Shown: piece by piece, positions 22,482 through 33,420 of the stretch
How positions within the stretch are numbered: position 1 is the stretch's first letter
Layout: each line of letters starts with the position of its first letter
Notes under the pieces: generated by a model
The model's input: only the letters and a program-made list of their open reading frames with translations
What the model was told of the DNA's origin: nothing
The model's database searches: none
Translations under genes and position numbers: made by a program
Assembly (NCBI GenBank): GCA_003194525.1
Contig: NBIV01000025.1
Coordinates: 310,001-374,000, forward strand
DNA from: Gracilariopsis chorda
Taxonomy: Eukaryota; Rhodophyta; Florideophyceae; Gracilariales; Gracilariaceae
DNA: 64,000 nt
Reading direction: 5' to 3'

Positions 22482-23732
22482 AGACTTATCCAGAGAGGCA
22501 GATCGTTTATGTACTTCACCGGTCCCCTACCGGGCGAGGGATCCTTCTGCCACTCTTTGAGTAGCCGGGCCCACTGACAGGAGATACTATCTCTGGTACC
22601 CTAAGGGTCAGACCCCTGGCTCCGAGTTAGACTCTCTCGGTGAGGTGCGCTTTCAGCTGCCTGTCTATGTCCTGCGCAATCCAGGACTAAGGTGCGTGTA
22701 ACGTACGGATCGTCCAGGGAATGGTTAATGACCAGTAGATATGCCTTCACCAATACACTCCCTCTAGATCCTTGCGGCTGCTTGCGCGGCGAGATGTACT
22801 CCGTGTAGAGTTCTTGTCCTTACTAAGGTCCTGGCTGAACGACGAGACACCCTGTCTCCGAACGAGCGCAACACTCACCCCAGCGGAGCCGGTTATAAGG
22901 CAAGTGCACAACCCGCCGGTTTAGTTCAAGTCCCCAGTCGATTCCCAACCGGTACTCGGCTTGCGAATCTTAGCTCGGCCAAGTGCTAACTTCCCTTCCG
23001 GGATAATAGCGGCGGAAGCCCTGTTCGGGACTTTTGTTCTCTCGTCTTATGTGCCGAACTTCCCTTACGGGGTAGTCGGTGGCGAGGCCTTACTCAGGTC
23101 TTACGGTCGGCTCTTACCCGGTTGTGATAGAGTGCGTAGCGTAGTAGGTCTCAGTTTTTGAGGAGTGAGAGGGAGAGGTAAGCAGTTGTAGTGTACTGCC
23201 GGGGGGTTTGTGTTTGAGTGCCGGCGGGGGGGGGGGGCACACTCTTCTTTGTCGGTGTCCGCGGGGGGGGAAGGTGGCAGAGCGGGCGCACACTTGCCCT
23301 TAATGCAGGGCGGGAGGGGGAAGGGCTGGCTCTTCGTCCTTAGTGATGCGGGGGGTGATTTGTAGTGCTTCGCCGGGCGGGGGGGGAAGGGGGAGCGTGA
23401 GGGTGGTAGGACTCTGATGCAGCGCGGCCGCACGACAGGGGAGGAGAGAGAGAGAACTTTGGCGCAGCGTCGGAGGGGAAGGCTTATAGGTAAAGCGGCG
23501 CGCTGGCGGATATCCGGCGTAGAAGCGCCTAGGCGCACAACGTAGACGCCGCGGGCACGAGCGGCACCGCGGCGAGGGGGTTGACTTCTGCGTCAGGGTA
23601 GCGCGGCACAGGGATGCACTCGTGAGGCTCTTGATTATATTCGTTGGCGCTGAGGCTGATGGGGCGCTCCGCGGCGGCCGTTATCGATTTGTTTTGTATA
23701 TACGGCTCTATAATCGCCTGGGTGTCGGTTCA
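22482..23732 (-). other. Copia-1 untranslated leader
   Basis: About 1.25 kb between the primer-binding site and the first gag ATG, unusually long relative to the 136-bp LTR. No coding potential recognised. 23220-23400 is a run of G-tracts on the plus strand, which are C-tracts in the element RNA. Confidence 0.5.
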
Positions 23733-23750
23733 CCCAGTGCGATGCTACCA
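23733..23750 (-). promoter_or_regulatory. Copia-1 primer-binding site
   Basis: Directly adjacent to the 5' LTR the minus strand begins TGGTAGCATCGCACTGGG. Its first eight bases fit the 3' end of an initiator-Met-type tRNA (ending TGCTACCA), the usual copia primer; the match further in is uncertain. Confidence 0.6.
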
Positions 23751-23886
23751 TGTAGCTGTTTCCCTCTCGCTGCCTCCTTCCATCCAAAGGGGTACACAGG
23801 GGGGCCCTTTATTTATACTGTTGGAACGTGTGGCTCGTGCCGCATGTTCCAATCAGTGGACCAGAACAATTCTGCGTCCGTCTACA
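23751..23886 (-). repeat. Copia-1 5' LTR (136 bp)
   Basis: Same length and termini as the left copy, differing at about six positions (around the CTCT/CCCT, GAAT/CAGG and TCAC/GCAT segments). Followed outside by the duplicated GTGAG. Confidence 0.95.
23810..23817 (-). promoter_or_regulatory. TATA box in copia-1 5' LTR
   Basis: Minus strand reads TATAAATA about 70 bases into the LTR, a good match to a TATA element positioned to drive element transcription toward gag. The same motif is kept in the 3' LTR at 18155-18162. Confidence 0.55.
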
Positions 23887-24540
23887 GTGAGACAGGCATA
23901 ATTACTGTCGTGCTATTCTTGGCTCTGAGTAATAGGGGCGACAGAATGGTTGAAGATTGGAAGTTTTCAAATGATGATGATCTTCTTTGGAGGATAGTTT
24001 TATGTGGATGATGATCTCCTCCACAAGCTCCTGCGGTTTTGAGCGTTCTTCTGGGACGATACATAGGCCGCGAATCTTCGATGAAACGCTTGCTTAGAAC
24101 CGCTGCAATATGACTGCTTTTCTTGCTTTAGTGGTCTTGGATGGCTTTTGGTGCTGTGGTTGGTGGCAGATTTGATCGAGATGCTCGATAGATTTAATTT
24201 TGACTGCATAGGTCTGAAGTTCTAAATACCATTGGGCATTGGTAGATATGTCGATTTCAGGTATGCGGTGGATTTTGTGTTGTTCGGTTATTGCTGGTAT
24301 GTGGTTAGAAGGACTAAGTGTGTGTCTGCTGGACTATTCATGACTGGAAACGGAAAGGTGGCATGGTGCTGCCTGAGGATGCTTCATTATGTCTCCGGGG
24401 TTTTTGTTTGTTGTTAGTGGTTTGGATTGCGTTTGTGTAGAGGTCTAGTATACGGGGATGTTGGAGGAGGGCCCGTCTCTGGCGGCGGGCGTGTTGGTGC
24501 TGTTCCGTGCTTAGAAAATCGTTGAGGACGGACATGTAGC
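23887..24540 (-). mobile_element. Copia-2a, 5' part (gag) beyond the copia-1 insertion
   Basis: Starts with the GTGAG duplication and continues, on the minus strand, the G/T-rich older copia element broken at 18095. Broken gag-like peptides are visible, e.g. MSVLNDFLSTEQHQHARRQR near 24500 and KSSHIAAVLSKRFIED near 24100. When copia-1 is ignored the two parts are collinear (gag, then protease, then integrase on the minus strand). Start of the element not located. Confidence 0.55.
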
Positions 24541-24821
24541 ATGAGTAGGTCGGTGCTACAAGGTTGTGGTTCGCTGCTTGAGGCCTATAACCTGTGATTC
24601 GATGGTTCGACCTTGTGTTTACATGGATTTGCTGCTATGGTGGTCTATACCTGTAAGGTTCACTATAATGCTCTTTGAAAGTGAATACCCAGGTTTGAAA
24701 GAGAGGTCTACGCACTCCCCGACACACGCTGGGCACCTGTGCGATTATTGGGCACATTTGGATGAGTAAAACAGTTTTTTGATACGCTCTGTCAGACAGC
24801 GCAGTACAGTACCGCCAGCGG

Positions 24822-26323
24822 TTGACCGGACTAGTCATAAGCAAACAAACTGTCAGTAAACGGCAACCTCGCGCCTTTCCGCGCTTTCAACGCTCACATG
24901 TTGTAGAACGAAATTCACAACCAAGCCCTCGTCCAACCCCCAGAAATCTTCGCGATCTCCGTAGAGAACTAAGATCATCAATGCACGAACTCAAAACAGA
25001 ACTCCTGCGAAAAGCCCAACTAGCATCGACCCACACACACAGCACTATAAACAACACACAAAAAATGGGCATGGATCGCAAACACTACATATTCCAACTT
25101 TCAACCCAGATAAAAGGGCAGTATGGTAAGCAAACCTCATACAACAAGCCATAATACGCAATGCAACACCCCACCTCCTTGGAAACCCAGAAGTACCCTC
25201 CGACTCCACGCAAACCACGCTGCACACAACGTACCAAGCTCTCCTCAAGCCCACAATCTTTTCCAGCCTCCCAGTCAGAATATCCGCGATACTCACAACC
25301 GGCAATTACTCCGACACGCCTCACAACATCCTGCAAGCCATAAGAGCCCACGTCGCATCCAACACCGGAACCATGCACCGTTTCGTAGAAGACGAAGCCC
25401 GAACCATTATGTACAGACCAGATAAAACACTCAATGAATACCTCGAAGAACACCAAAAACTACGCATCAGAATGGTCAATTCCAAATACCCAGGCATACA
25501 AGAAGAATCCATCACGGTCTGCTTCCTTATAGAAGGCCTCCGATCCAACCCCAAATACATCACCACTGTAGAACATATAGCCATCAACCCCACGGCCACA
25601 ATCAAAGCCTTCGCTACACAAATCAAACAAACGGACCTATTCCGCCAAAACTTACCCCACCAACCTTTCTCACTGCACTTACTCATCAAACCCGAAAAGC
25701 CCCGCAGCGGACCCTCTCGCCCATATGGATGAAACTATCACAGACACACGCAATACTGCCACACATTCCCCCAAAAACGCCAAAACGTCTGGTGCTCATA
25801 CCACCAAAGCCCCACACACAGTAACGCCCAAAGATTCCTACAACACCGCATCGGGTCCCACACACCTACGACGCCCAACCAAGCCAATTACTTACTATAC
25901 TACCCCATATACCACTCCTCAAAAACCCGATAACCACACAAATACTCCGGATTTACCACCCTACAAGGCGCCCGGCAACCCAGAACAGACCGACAAGTTT
26001 ACGTCCATACTTCGCCATGCCGCGTTACTGACACACCTCTATACCCCCTCACGCACCATGAAACCCGCAACAGGACTCCACTCACGCGGTGGCACTAACT
26101 CTTCTTTCCTTTTATCTCACACAGGATCCTCCCCACGTGCGTTCAGAAATGGCTTCACGTTCCAAGTACCAGCAGTTGTTAACAAGAATATCAAGGACAA
26201 CCTCATCTCTGTACAAGATGTAGGAAAGACTTTTGGACAAGTCTCTTCCTCCTCGACCAATGCCAAAATCATCAATCGGCGACACAAACACCTAAATCGA
26301 CAAAAAACTAAAGCAGCATATGT
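24822..26323 (+). mobile_element. Copia-2b, gag and protease part
   Basis: Plus-strand copia remnant with A/C-rich coding strand. The gag segment at 25373-25732 includes MHRFVEDEARTIMYRPDKTL, EYLEEHQKLRIRM and FATQIKQTDLFRQNLPHQPF; the protease tail at 26140-26280 reads NGFTFQVPAVVNKNIKDNLI then SVQDVGKTFG. Frame changes occur around 25150-25370. The reading frame is open up to 26323, where the hAT is inserted. Confidence 0.65.
26316..26323. repeat. Left 8-bp target duplication of the hAT (GCATATGT)
   Basis: GCATATGT directly before the left terminal inverted repeat is repeated at 28966-28973. Eight-bp duplications are diagnostic of hAT transposition. Confidence 0.95.
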
Positions 26324-26413
26324 CAGGCCCGTAAAGATGACTAACTAACAAGTCACAATCCGATCCTACTAGTCATGGCATTGAAGGACATGTTAGTCAT
26401 TGTAGTCATAGAA
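26324..26413. repeat. hAT left TIR and subterminal repeats
   Basis: TIR from 26324 followed within 90 bases by repeated TAGTCAT/CAGTCAT-type motifs, probable transposase-binding sites. Confidence 0.8.
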
Positions 26414-28723
26414 TCAGTCATCCATCTCCTTCCAGACTAACCTTGCAATTCTTCGAGAAACTTTCTTGAACATCTCACCCTTCGGATGAACCAAACCGGC
26501 CTGGGTCAAATTGATTGCTTCTAACTCACTTCGAACAAACACGCGAATCATCTCACACATTTCTGCCGTACTAGAAAGTAGAGATTGAGATGTAGATCCT
26601 TCCCGCCGTCCGAGATCGCTGAACAAACTTTCAGCAGCAGCAGAAGATGCCTGAGCAGCCAGAAACGCATTGGCTATCATATTGAACGGCACAGGACTAA
26701 CAACACCACTTGATTCATTTGCTGCTTTCCAAAACAACAATGCTTCGTTTGGATTCCTTCGCCCCTGTCGCTTCAGTTTGGCCCGCATTTGTTGATGAAA
26801 TAGGCGAAAAAGAACTTTAAGGGAATCCGCAGACAAAAGAACAGACTCATCGAGTTCCAGAACTTCTCGCACTAGACTGCCATACAAACTCGAAAAGTAA
26901 ACTTCCTTATCTTGCTCACTTTCCCGTAGAAAATCCAGTTCGCATTCGTTGATATCAAGAATGGCGGCTAAATGAAACAACACCACACGCCTTGCCACAT
27001 TAAATGCTGCCGGAATACTCACCTCACCACTCGAAATGACTTCCGAGTTTACATCACGCCACGAAAAGAGATCAGATCTCACAGGTTCCCAAAGATCACC
27101 TAGACGAACGTGCAGCGCATGACATAGTTTTTGGCAAAGTTCACGAGCCGGCGACTTCACCAAGCGTACTTTCCTTGCCTCATCTCTTCCAGCATCTGAC
27201 ACTGCAGAACTGGGAATCAGTGCCATCGCAGTGCTCTCAGTCTCAGAAAATAAAGATGCATCTGTAGTGTCCTGAGGTTCATAGAAGCCTCTAGAAGAGG
27301 GCACCAAGTCTCCAGACATAATTTGAAGAGTCTCATACAGCTCGTGCGTTAGTCGTGGAGCGCGTGACATTGTAACATACTTGTCGGCTTCCAGTTGCCG
27401 TGCCACACGCCTTACTTCCTTTAAGACCGACACTATCTCCACTAAACATATAACTTGCTCACTGGAAAGACTCGGAAGATCGGTTGATGATACACCAAGA
27501 TCCTGAGCAACCTCAGAAATATTTAAAAGCCTGGAGAGATATGTGGTCATAGCACCAAGCCGGGAGTGCCATCTAGTAGGCACATCGTGTTTCAGACGCT
27601 GTAGACGATCCTCAGTAATACCCTCACTGCGCTGCTTCTCTCTCAAAAGCATGTTAGCTTTTGGATGGAAGTTGAAATAGGACGTGATCTTGTTGATATG
27701 GTTCATGAAATTCTGCCAGGGAGTGCCATCGACGAATACATCGTTGACCACCAATGCCAAGGTATGGACAACGCAGCGAATTGAACCACCAAAACTCGTA
27801 AAGAGATCGACAGCCCTTGCTGTGGCTGCCTCATTATCGGATGTCACTGTTGATACTACTATATCATCAGACCCCACCACCAGATTAGTAGACATTATCT
27901 CTTGCAAGACGGCGCAGAGCTGTTCACTGTTTTTGGGAAGACCGTTGATGTTCAATGAGGCAATCAGTATCGAACACAGTTTCCAATTTTCGTCAACAAA
28001 GTGCCATGTTACGCCCATTATTGGTGCTCCAAGTGCGGCACTCCAGGCGTCAAATGTCACTGATCCCGTTCTAGCCTTTTTCACCTTATCACGAAGCAGA
28101 CAGCAAACTGCCTTGTAAGTTGGCACAGTGTACGAATCAATGCTCTGTGAGCTCCAGTATTGAACGCGTCCGCCAAAAAGATCTACCAAGCCTTGGAATT
28201 CGGGGGAACCAATTTTGGAAAAAGATACCTCACTCAAACATCCAAAGAGTACGATGGCCACGGTTTGAATCGTCTTGGGAGGCACGAAATGCAACTGGTT
28301 TTCACGTACCTGCGTGGCATTTTCAGTGGTGAAAAATCTTTGAAGTGGATGTAGCGAAGATCTGCGTTCTTGGTTTTCTTTTTCCGTCTTTATAAGCTTT
28401 CGTAGTAGTGTTTCCGTACCGTTTCGGAATCCGTGATATTCCAGTTGATCATATAAACGTTTTTGATATGTCTTGTAATGTAATACAATGTTGCTGTTTG
28501 AATAAGATTGATTCATACTGCGTATGAGGCCACAAACCTCACATTGAAACTTTGGTAGTTCTGCTTGGATAATCTTGGCAGCAACTGTGCTCCAGATTGA
28601 ACTCTTTGTGCTTGATCCCTTACCTTTTCCAGGCCCACGCCGTTTCCTTTGTTGAGCATTTTGTTTGGCAATTACTGCGGAAGCCGAAAGCGTTACTGTC
28701 CGGCCTTGTTCTTGCTGGGGCAT
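26414..28723 (-). CDS. hAT-family transposase
   Basis: 769 residues from an ATG at 28723 with no interruption. The basic N-terminus precedes a BED-like zinc finger (C61, C64, H82, possibly H97). The RNase H-like core shows D225 in TFDAWS, D296 in TSDNEAAT, and the C317-x2-H320 motif RCVVHTLALV typical of hAT transposases; the catalytic Glu is expected after the helical insertion and cannot be assigned with certainty. The C-terminal dimerisation region around 660-740 has FWKAANE, PFNMIANAFLAAQASSAAAE and the FSDLG motif. The enzyme excises and reinserts the element between TIRs. Intact ORF, TIRs and duplication suggest an autonomous or recently active copy. Confidence 0.95.
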   Translation of the reverse strand: MPQQEQGRTVTLSASAVIAKQNAQQRKRRGPGKGKGSSTKSSIWSTVAAKIIQAELPKFQCEVCGLIRSMNQSYSNSNIVLHYKTYQKRLYDQLEYHGFRNGTETLLRKLIKTEKENQERRSSLHPLQRFFTTENATQVRENQLHFVPPKTIQTVAIVLFGCLSEVSFSKIGSPEFQGLVDLFGGRVQYWSSQSIDSYTVPTYKAVCCLLRDKVKKARTGSVTFDAWSAALGAPIMGVTWHFVDENWKLCSILIASLNINGLPKNSEQLCAVLQEIMSTNLVVGSDDIVVSTVTSDNEAATARAVDLFTSFGGSIRCVVHTLALVVNDVFVDGTPWQNFMNHINKITSYFNFHPKANMLLREKQRSEGITEDRLQRLKHDVPTRWHSRLGAMTTYLSRLLNISEVAQDLGVSSTDLPSLSSEQVICLVEIVSVLKEVRRVARQLEADKYVTMSRAPRLTHELYETLQIMSGDLVPSSRGFYEPQDTTDASLFSETESTAMALIPSSAVSDAGRDEARKVRLVKSPARELCQKLCHALHVRLGDLWEPVRSDLFSWRDVNSEVISSGEVSIPAAFNVARRVVLFHLAAILDINECELDFLRESEQDKEVYFSSLYGSLVREVLELDESVLLSADSLKVLFRLFHQQMRAKLKRQGRRNPNEALLFWKAANESSGVVSPVPFNMIANAFLAAQASSAAAESLFSDLGRREGSTSQSLLSSTAEMCEMIRVFVRSELEAINLTQAGLVHPKGEMFKKVSRRIARLVWKEMDD

Positions 28724-28849
28724 GTTGCTTGGGTGGTTTTCGGCTCAAGTACGACAAGATGTCGGTTCTGAGCGGCCGAGTCACGAGCTCTGACGGAATA
28801 ACGACTGCTCGATCTCCAAGGTGCAGCACGTGGGACATCTCTATGAGTT

Positions 28850-28965
28850 GTTCAACGTGTGCATGTGAACTGACTAATGACTTACAATGACTTTTCTTGC
28901 TCTAGTTAGTTAGTTAAGTCAATGCTATCTTTGACGCTAGTTAGTCAGTCATAGTTACGGGCCTG
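28850..28965. repeat. hAT right subterminal repeats and TIR
   Basis: Repeated TGACT/AGTTAGT motifs from about 28865 and the TIR ending at 28965; probably also carries the transposase promoter, since the ATG lies at 28723 reading leftward. Confidence 0.75.
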
Positions 28966-30254
28966 GCATATGTAAGTGGAATGTACCTTCTCCCCCTCGC
29001 CCCACTAACACACACACATGCCGCACGCGGAGAACGTGCACGACCTATCAACCCCCATTTAATCTAAATCACCGCCACCAACACGCAACTTATCCTACCC
29101 CCAACCAAATCGCCCCTATCCACTCACTACTGGCACACGCATCCCCACCACCACACTCCTCACCCCACCGCTCACTGAGCCCCGCATCCTGACCACCACA
29201 CACACACATCCACCCGCAAAGCATACCACAGCTTGCACCTCAAACACAACCACATCAGCCTCCCCACCATACATAACATGGCCAAAAACCAACTTCTACG
29301 AAGGATGCCAGCAGTACTCCTCTGCAAATCCACCACCATCACATGCCCACGGTGCAAAGTCGGTAAATCTACGCCCGGACTCCACTACCCCAATACCCAC
29401 TCAAAACAAGTTGGTCGACATGTCAGCAGCGACGTCTGTGGCCCACTCCATATCGCGTCCAACCACGGTAACAACCAATTCATGGCGTTTTTGGAGACCC
29501 GATCCCGTTTCGGATCTATTGAGTGCATCAAGAGTTGCAAGAACGCCCTCGGTTTCGTGAAACACCGCATGCATGAAGTCAAAATCACCAAGGTCGCTTT
29601 CCCTGATTCTTCCGCTTCGGAAATGCAAAATAATATATCTTATCCGACATTTTCAGTTTCTACAACCAATATGAAATCAAAGTAATACGCAAAGTCCCAT
29701 ACACACTGCAAATAAACTCCCTTGTGGAGCGTCTGAACCGAACCTTACACAAAGCAGCAAAAGCAGCTGTCAATCAGGCTAAGCTAATCCCCAAATACTA
29801 GGAAGATGCTCTTCCCGATTCCATGTTCAAATACAACATCATGCTCCATACCACAACACACCAACTCTCGTACACAACATGGCATCAACAACCACCCGAC
29901 CTCCTTCGACAGTTCACTTTTTTGCAAAATGGGTTATATAACCTTCCCCACCCTAAAACCAAAAATGACACTCGCCCCCAAAGCCCAACTCGCCCGATAC
30001 ATGCACGGAGTCACGGATACACTGATCTGCATACAACTCATCCCACAACACACGTTCCACAGAGTATGATCCACCGACTTCCACCCATATGATACCACCA
30101 AAGGTCCTGCCCAGTACAATAATATAGCATTCAAAACGTTCCCAACCATCACAAAATCCCAACCACTATCACACAAAACACACCATCCCCGGCCTCCCAG
30201 AAACAGAAGACAAAATAACCCGACGCACAAAAATGGACCCAAACCCACAACCAA
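28966..30254 (+). mobile_element. Copia-2b, integrase part after the hAT
   Basis: Begins with the GCATATGT duplication and continues the copia frame without interruption when the hAT is ignored (a YVSGMYLLP pre-integrase segment). At 29233-29640 there is CPRCKVGKSTPG, SSDVCGPL and GNNQFMAFLETRSRFG, the start of the integrase core, and near 29725 a NSLVERLNRTLHKA segment with the catalytic Glu region. Several frame changes. The element ends abruptly near 30255 without RT or RNase H. Confidence 0.65.
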
Positions 30255-33200
30255 GAACTAGAACAGTGTATTGGTTCGTTGTTGGTTTGGCGTAGTGTAC
30301 CTGAATAAGATTTTTGGTCTGGTGCAGTGGCCTAATATGCGTCTGAGTAGGTCGTGAGGTTGATGTTGGGTGCCACTTCGTAAGTAATGCGAAGGTTTAG
30401 GTTTTACCAGAGGTAGCGGAGAAGGCGTTTGAGTTGTGACCAGTGGGTGGATGTCTGGTGGTGAGTGTGGGCGGTGAGTTGGCATGTGACAAACGTTATT
30501 TCTCGGCATTTATTATCGGATATGCATCGTTGATCGCCAAGTATGGTTTGGTATAGCTGTGTTTTGGTTGTGGAGAGGGATTTGTTGGGCGTTGGTCGAC
30601 TACCTGGGATTGTTTGCAGTTACATTCGGAGAGGTTGGCCTTTTTGAGCATAGCATTGATGTTGTGGGGTTGAGAGAGGTGTATGGTGCCATCCTTGGTG
30701 CTGGTTATTTTCTAGTTGATGTAATGGGATGGGCTGCCTAGTCGTTTCACTGTGTATTTGGCCTTGGGATAGGTGTAGAGCTGGGAGGTGTGATCAGAGC
30801 TTGGGGCTGCGATGAGAAAGTCAGTAATGGTGATAAATACGATGAGGAGTTCTAATGGGATTGGTTTTGTGAACGGTGTGGTTTTCGTTGTTGAGCATTT
30901 GAATCTGTCGGGAGTGAGGTTCTTGGCGAGTTTGAAGAAAGAGAGATAGGATTCTTGGGAAGTGCTATAATGGTTTCAGTGGAGAATGCCTGTTTTTCCT
31001 TTTTGTTTGCAAGAGCGGTCGCAACGGGGTAGTTTCCGAATGTACATGTGTGCTACGGGTCGTATTATTCGTGGAGGTAGGGGGCTCTGCGGTCCATGTG
31101 CTCCAGTTGGTAGCTCTTGGCTGCTGCAAGCGCGAAGATGATGTAAATGGACGCTTTTTCTGGAGAACAGGTCGTCGTTTTTGTGGGGTTATAATACGGA
31201 CGGGGTTGCATTAGGTCTCCCCAGCATGAGCATCGTGCTTTATGTTCCATGGATTTGCCCTGATTTTCGCGTTTGTATCGGTAATTCATGCGGAGGGGGG
31301 TGGTTTTGGAATTTTTGAGAGTGCTGCGTCTGGGATCAGTTTGATTGTGGACTCGATGAGATCTAGTTCTTGGTGGTGTGCCCTTGCCCATTCGTTGATG
31401 CCCAGATATTGTTTTGCTTGTTTTTGTGACGTGGAAGGTGGGTTATTGGTGCTTATTGTGGTTCGGGTGGGCTGGGGTGGTTGGTATGCGCGGCAGGCGA
31501 TGGTTTTATGCCGTGAAGGGTCTTTGCGGCGGTCGCAAGGGTGAGTGTCTGTGGGCGGATGGTGTGGTAGCTCTTGTTAGATATAAATTGCAGTGGTATG
31601 AGAGTTTCATCAATGCCCCACATATATCTGGCGAGCTGGGCTTTGTCGTCGAGCTTAGTCTTTTTTTTGGGCGTCGGGAATGTAACGTGGCCAATTTCTC
31701 CGAACGTGAATATTCGAGGGAACCTGCGTGGGGTGTGGTACCATTCTGTGTACGGGAGCCATTGTTTGGTGGAGTGCAGAGTGAAGTTTTATTTGAATGT
31801 GGCATCCCATAGAGCGTCTTTCCACTGTATTATGGGGAGTTCGGTGTAAGCGAATACCCAGCATGCGCCGGTGAAAAGTGCGCGATTTAGCCGTTTGGCG
31901 AGGGAATTCATTTAGGGGAAGTATGGAACCGTGTGAGTGACCTCGATCCCGTGTTGGTGGTAAATGGGATTAATTATGGAGAAAAGGGACTCTTCAGCGT
32001 TGTAGCATTTAAAAAAGCGAGGGAATTATCCCGGGTTGTTCTTGACTCTTGAAATGGTGGTTTTGACGAAAATTGGGAGGGCTTTGCGGGTGGTGGTGCG
32101 CAGGATGAATGCAAATCGTGACTTTGCGTTTTAGAAGGTCATGAACTGTGTTGCCGTGGTTGGAGCGGAACGTTAATGGCACGCATACATCGCAGCTAGT
32201 ACATTTTCCAACCTTATGTGATTTTTTTTGTGGAGAGGTGGGGCGAGGGAGTGGCTTTTCCAACAATGCAGTGACCACATGTGATTGTGGGTGGAGATCT
32301 GAGGGAAGTAGGTGGCATTCCAGGTAGGAGGTTGTGTTTGGCTATTTTTTGTATCTTTAAGAGGTTTATGTGGTTGAACTTTGGGTTCCAGTTGTGGTAC
32401 GCTTTGTGTAGGGATGGTCGTGGGGGTTGTTGTAGGGATATAGACAGTGTTGCGGGGTGGAGTGTGGCTCTTGGTATGTGGCTGTTTCTGCTGATAGAGT
32501 GGTGGGCGGTTGCTGGGGGGGCTGGCGGGGGTGGAGGTGGTATGCGGAGTCGTGGGTGGGCGTGGTGTACTCTGGTGTCACGAGCGCTATGGAGGTGGAA
32601 GTTTGGGGGTGGCATTGGAGGGGAAGGTGATACGCGCCATTTACGTAATTTGTTGTTGCTATGGGGGTGGGGAGGTGTTTTTATTTGGTGTTGATGATCT
32701 TGGCATGATAGAGGGAGAAGGTCACTTCACCGTAGTGATTTGTGAGCTCATACAAGGAGATGAGATTGGGGCGAATGTTGAGGTTGGGAACTGCTGGCAT
32801 TGTCAACGTGAGGCCATTTCGGAGTGTTACGGTGGCATGTCCTGTTTGAGTGAGTAGAACGGGTTGGTTAGTTGCCCATCGTGAGGTGAGGTTGGTGGCT
32901 AGTTTAATTGTTGGGCAGGGGCGCAAGAGTTGGCTGGGTGTAGCTGCGCAGTCTAAGATAGACTAACAGTGCTCTTGCTCTTCGGGGGGATTGTTGTCCG
33001 GTGGTCAGTGGAACGCGGGCTGCATTACTTCTGCTTCACTGAGGGGTGGTTGTGCGTTATCCTTGTTCGATAGGTCATAGGATGTGAACTTGGCCTGGGG
33101 TGAACCTGGTTTGTAGGGCTGCGGAAGTCTGAGGTAGCGTTGTGCATGACAATCGGAGTCACTGTGGGTTGGGCGCTGGTGGTATGAAAACCATCTGATT

Positions 33201-33420
33201 GATTGCCGACCATGAGTGGTGTGGTAGTTACGGCAGGGGTACTGTCAGCGGTTGTACTGACGTCCACGGAAGCGGGGGACGGGGCCTGCGGAATGCAGTT
33301 CGTGACGGGGGTGTAAACGGTATGTTTGGGAATTGTTGGCGGAATAGTTCAGATTGTTTGATTTGATTTGTGATGTTTTTGGCGGTGGTTCGATTGACAT
33401 ATATGTCACAATCCATAACA
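30255..33420 (-). mobile_element. Copia-2c, inverted copy truncated at both ends
   Basis: Minus-strand copy of the same family as copia-2b. From high to low coordinates: gag end ITNQIKQSELFRQQFPNIPF (33300-33370), protease tail LTMPAVPNLNIRPNLISLYE (near 32780), pre-integrase LKIQKIAKHNLLPGMP (near 32350), integrase start SCDVCVPL (near 32180), RT with AAAKSYQLEHMDRRAPYLHE (near 31080), and RNase H with LKRLLRYL and LTTYSDAY (near 30390). It breaks off inside RNase H at the junction with copia-2b. Numerous stops and frameshifts throughout. Confidence 0.65.

Larger units (their letters stand above)
18096..23886 (-). mobile_element. Copia-1: complete-length Ty1/copia element, 136-bp LTRs
   Basis: A 5791-bp element on the minus strand with identical-length LTRs (18096-18231 and 23751-23886), both starting TGTAG and ending CTACA, and a 5-bp target duplication. 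The pol order gag, protease, integrase, RT, RNase H is the copia order. I count about six differences between the two LTRs, so it is not recent. The coding region carries in-frame stops and two frameshifts. It sits inside an older copia element (copia-2a). Confidence 0.95.
26324..28965 (-). mobile_element. Complete hAT DNA transposon (2642 bp)
   Basis: Ends are terminal inverted repeats beginning CAGGCCCGTAA on both sides, extended imperfectly over about 26 bp (left 26324-26349; right 28940-28965), and the element is flanked by the 8-bp duplication GCATATGT. Both subterminal regions contain many copies of AGTCAT/ATGAC-type motifs, the usual transposase-binding arrangement. It encodes one full-length transposase on the minus strand. 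It is inserted in a copia-2 coding region. Confidence 0.97.

Noticed and set aside
23713..23750. tRNA-like hairpin ending in CCA next to the copia-1 5' LTR
   Set aside because: The 3' end fits a primer-binding site, but the T-arm spacing and the invariant TTC-purine-A loop do not fit a tRNA gene.
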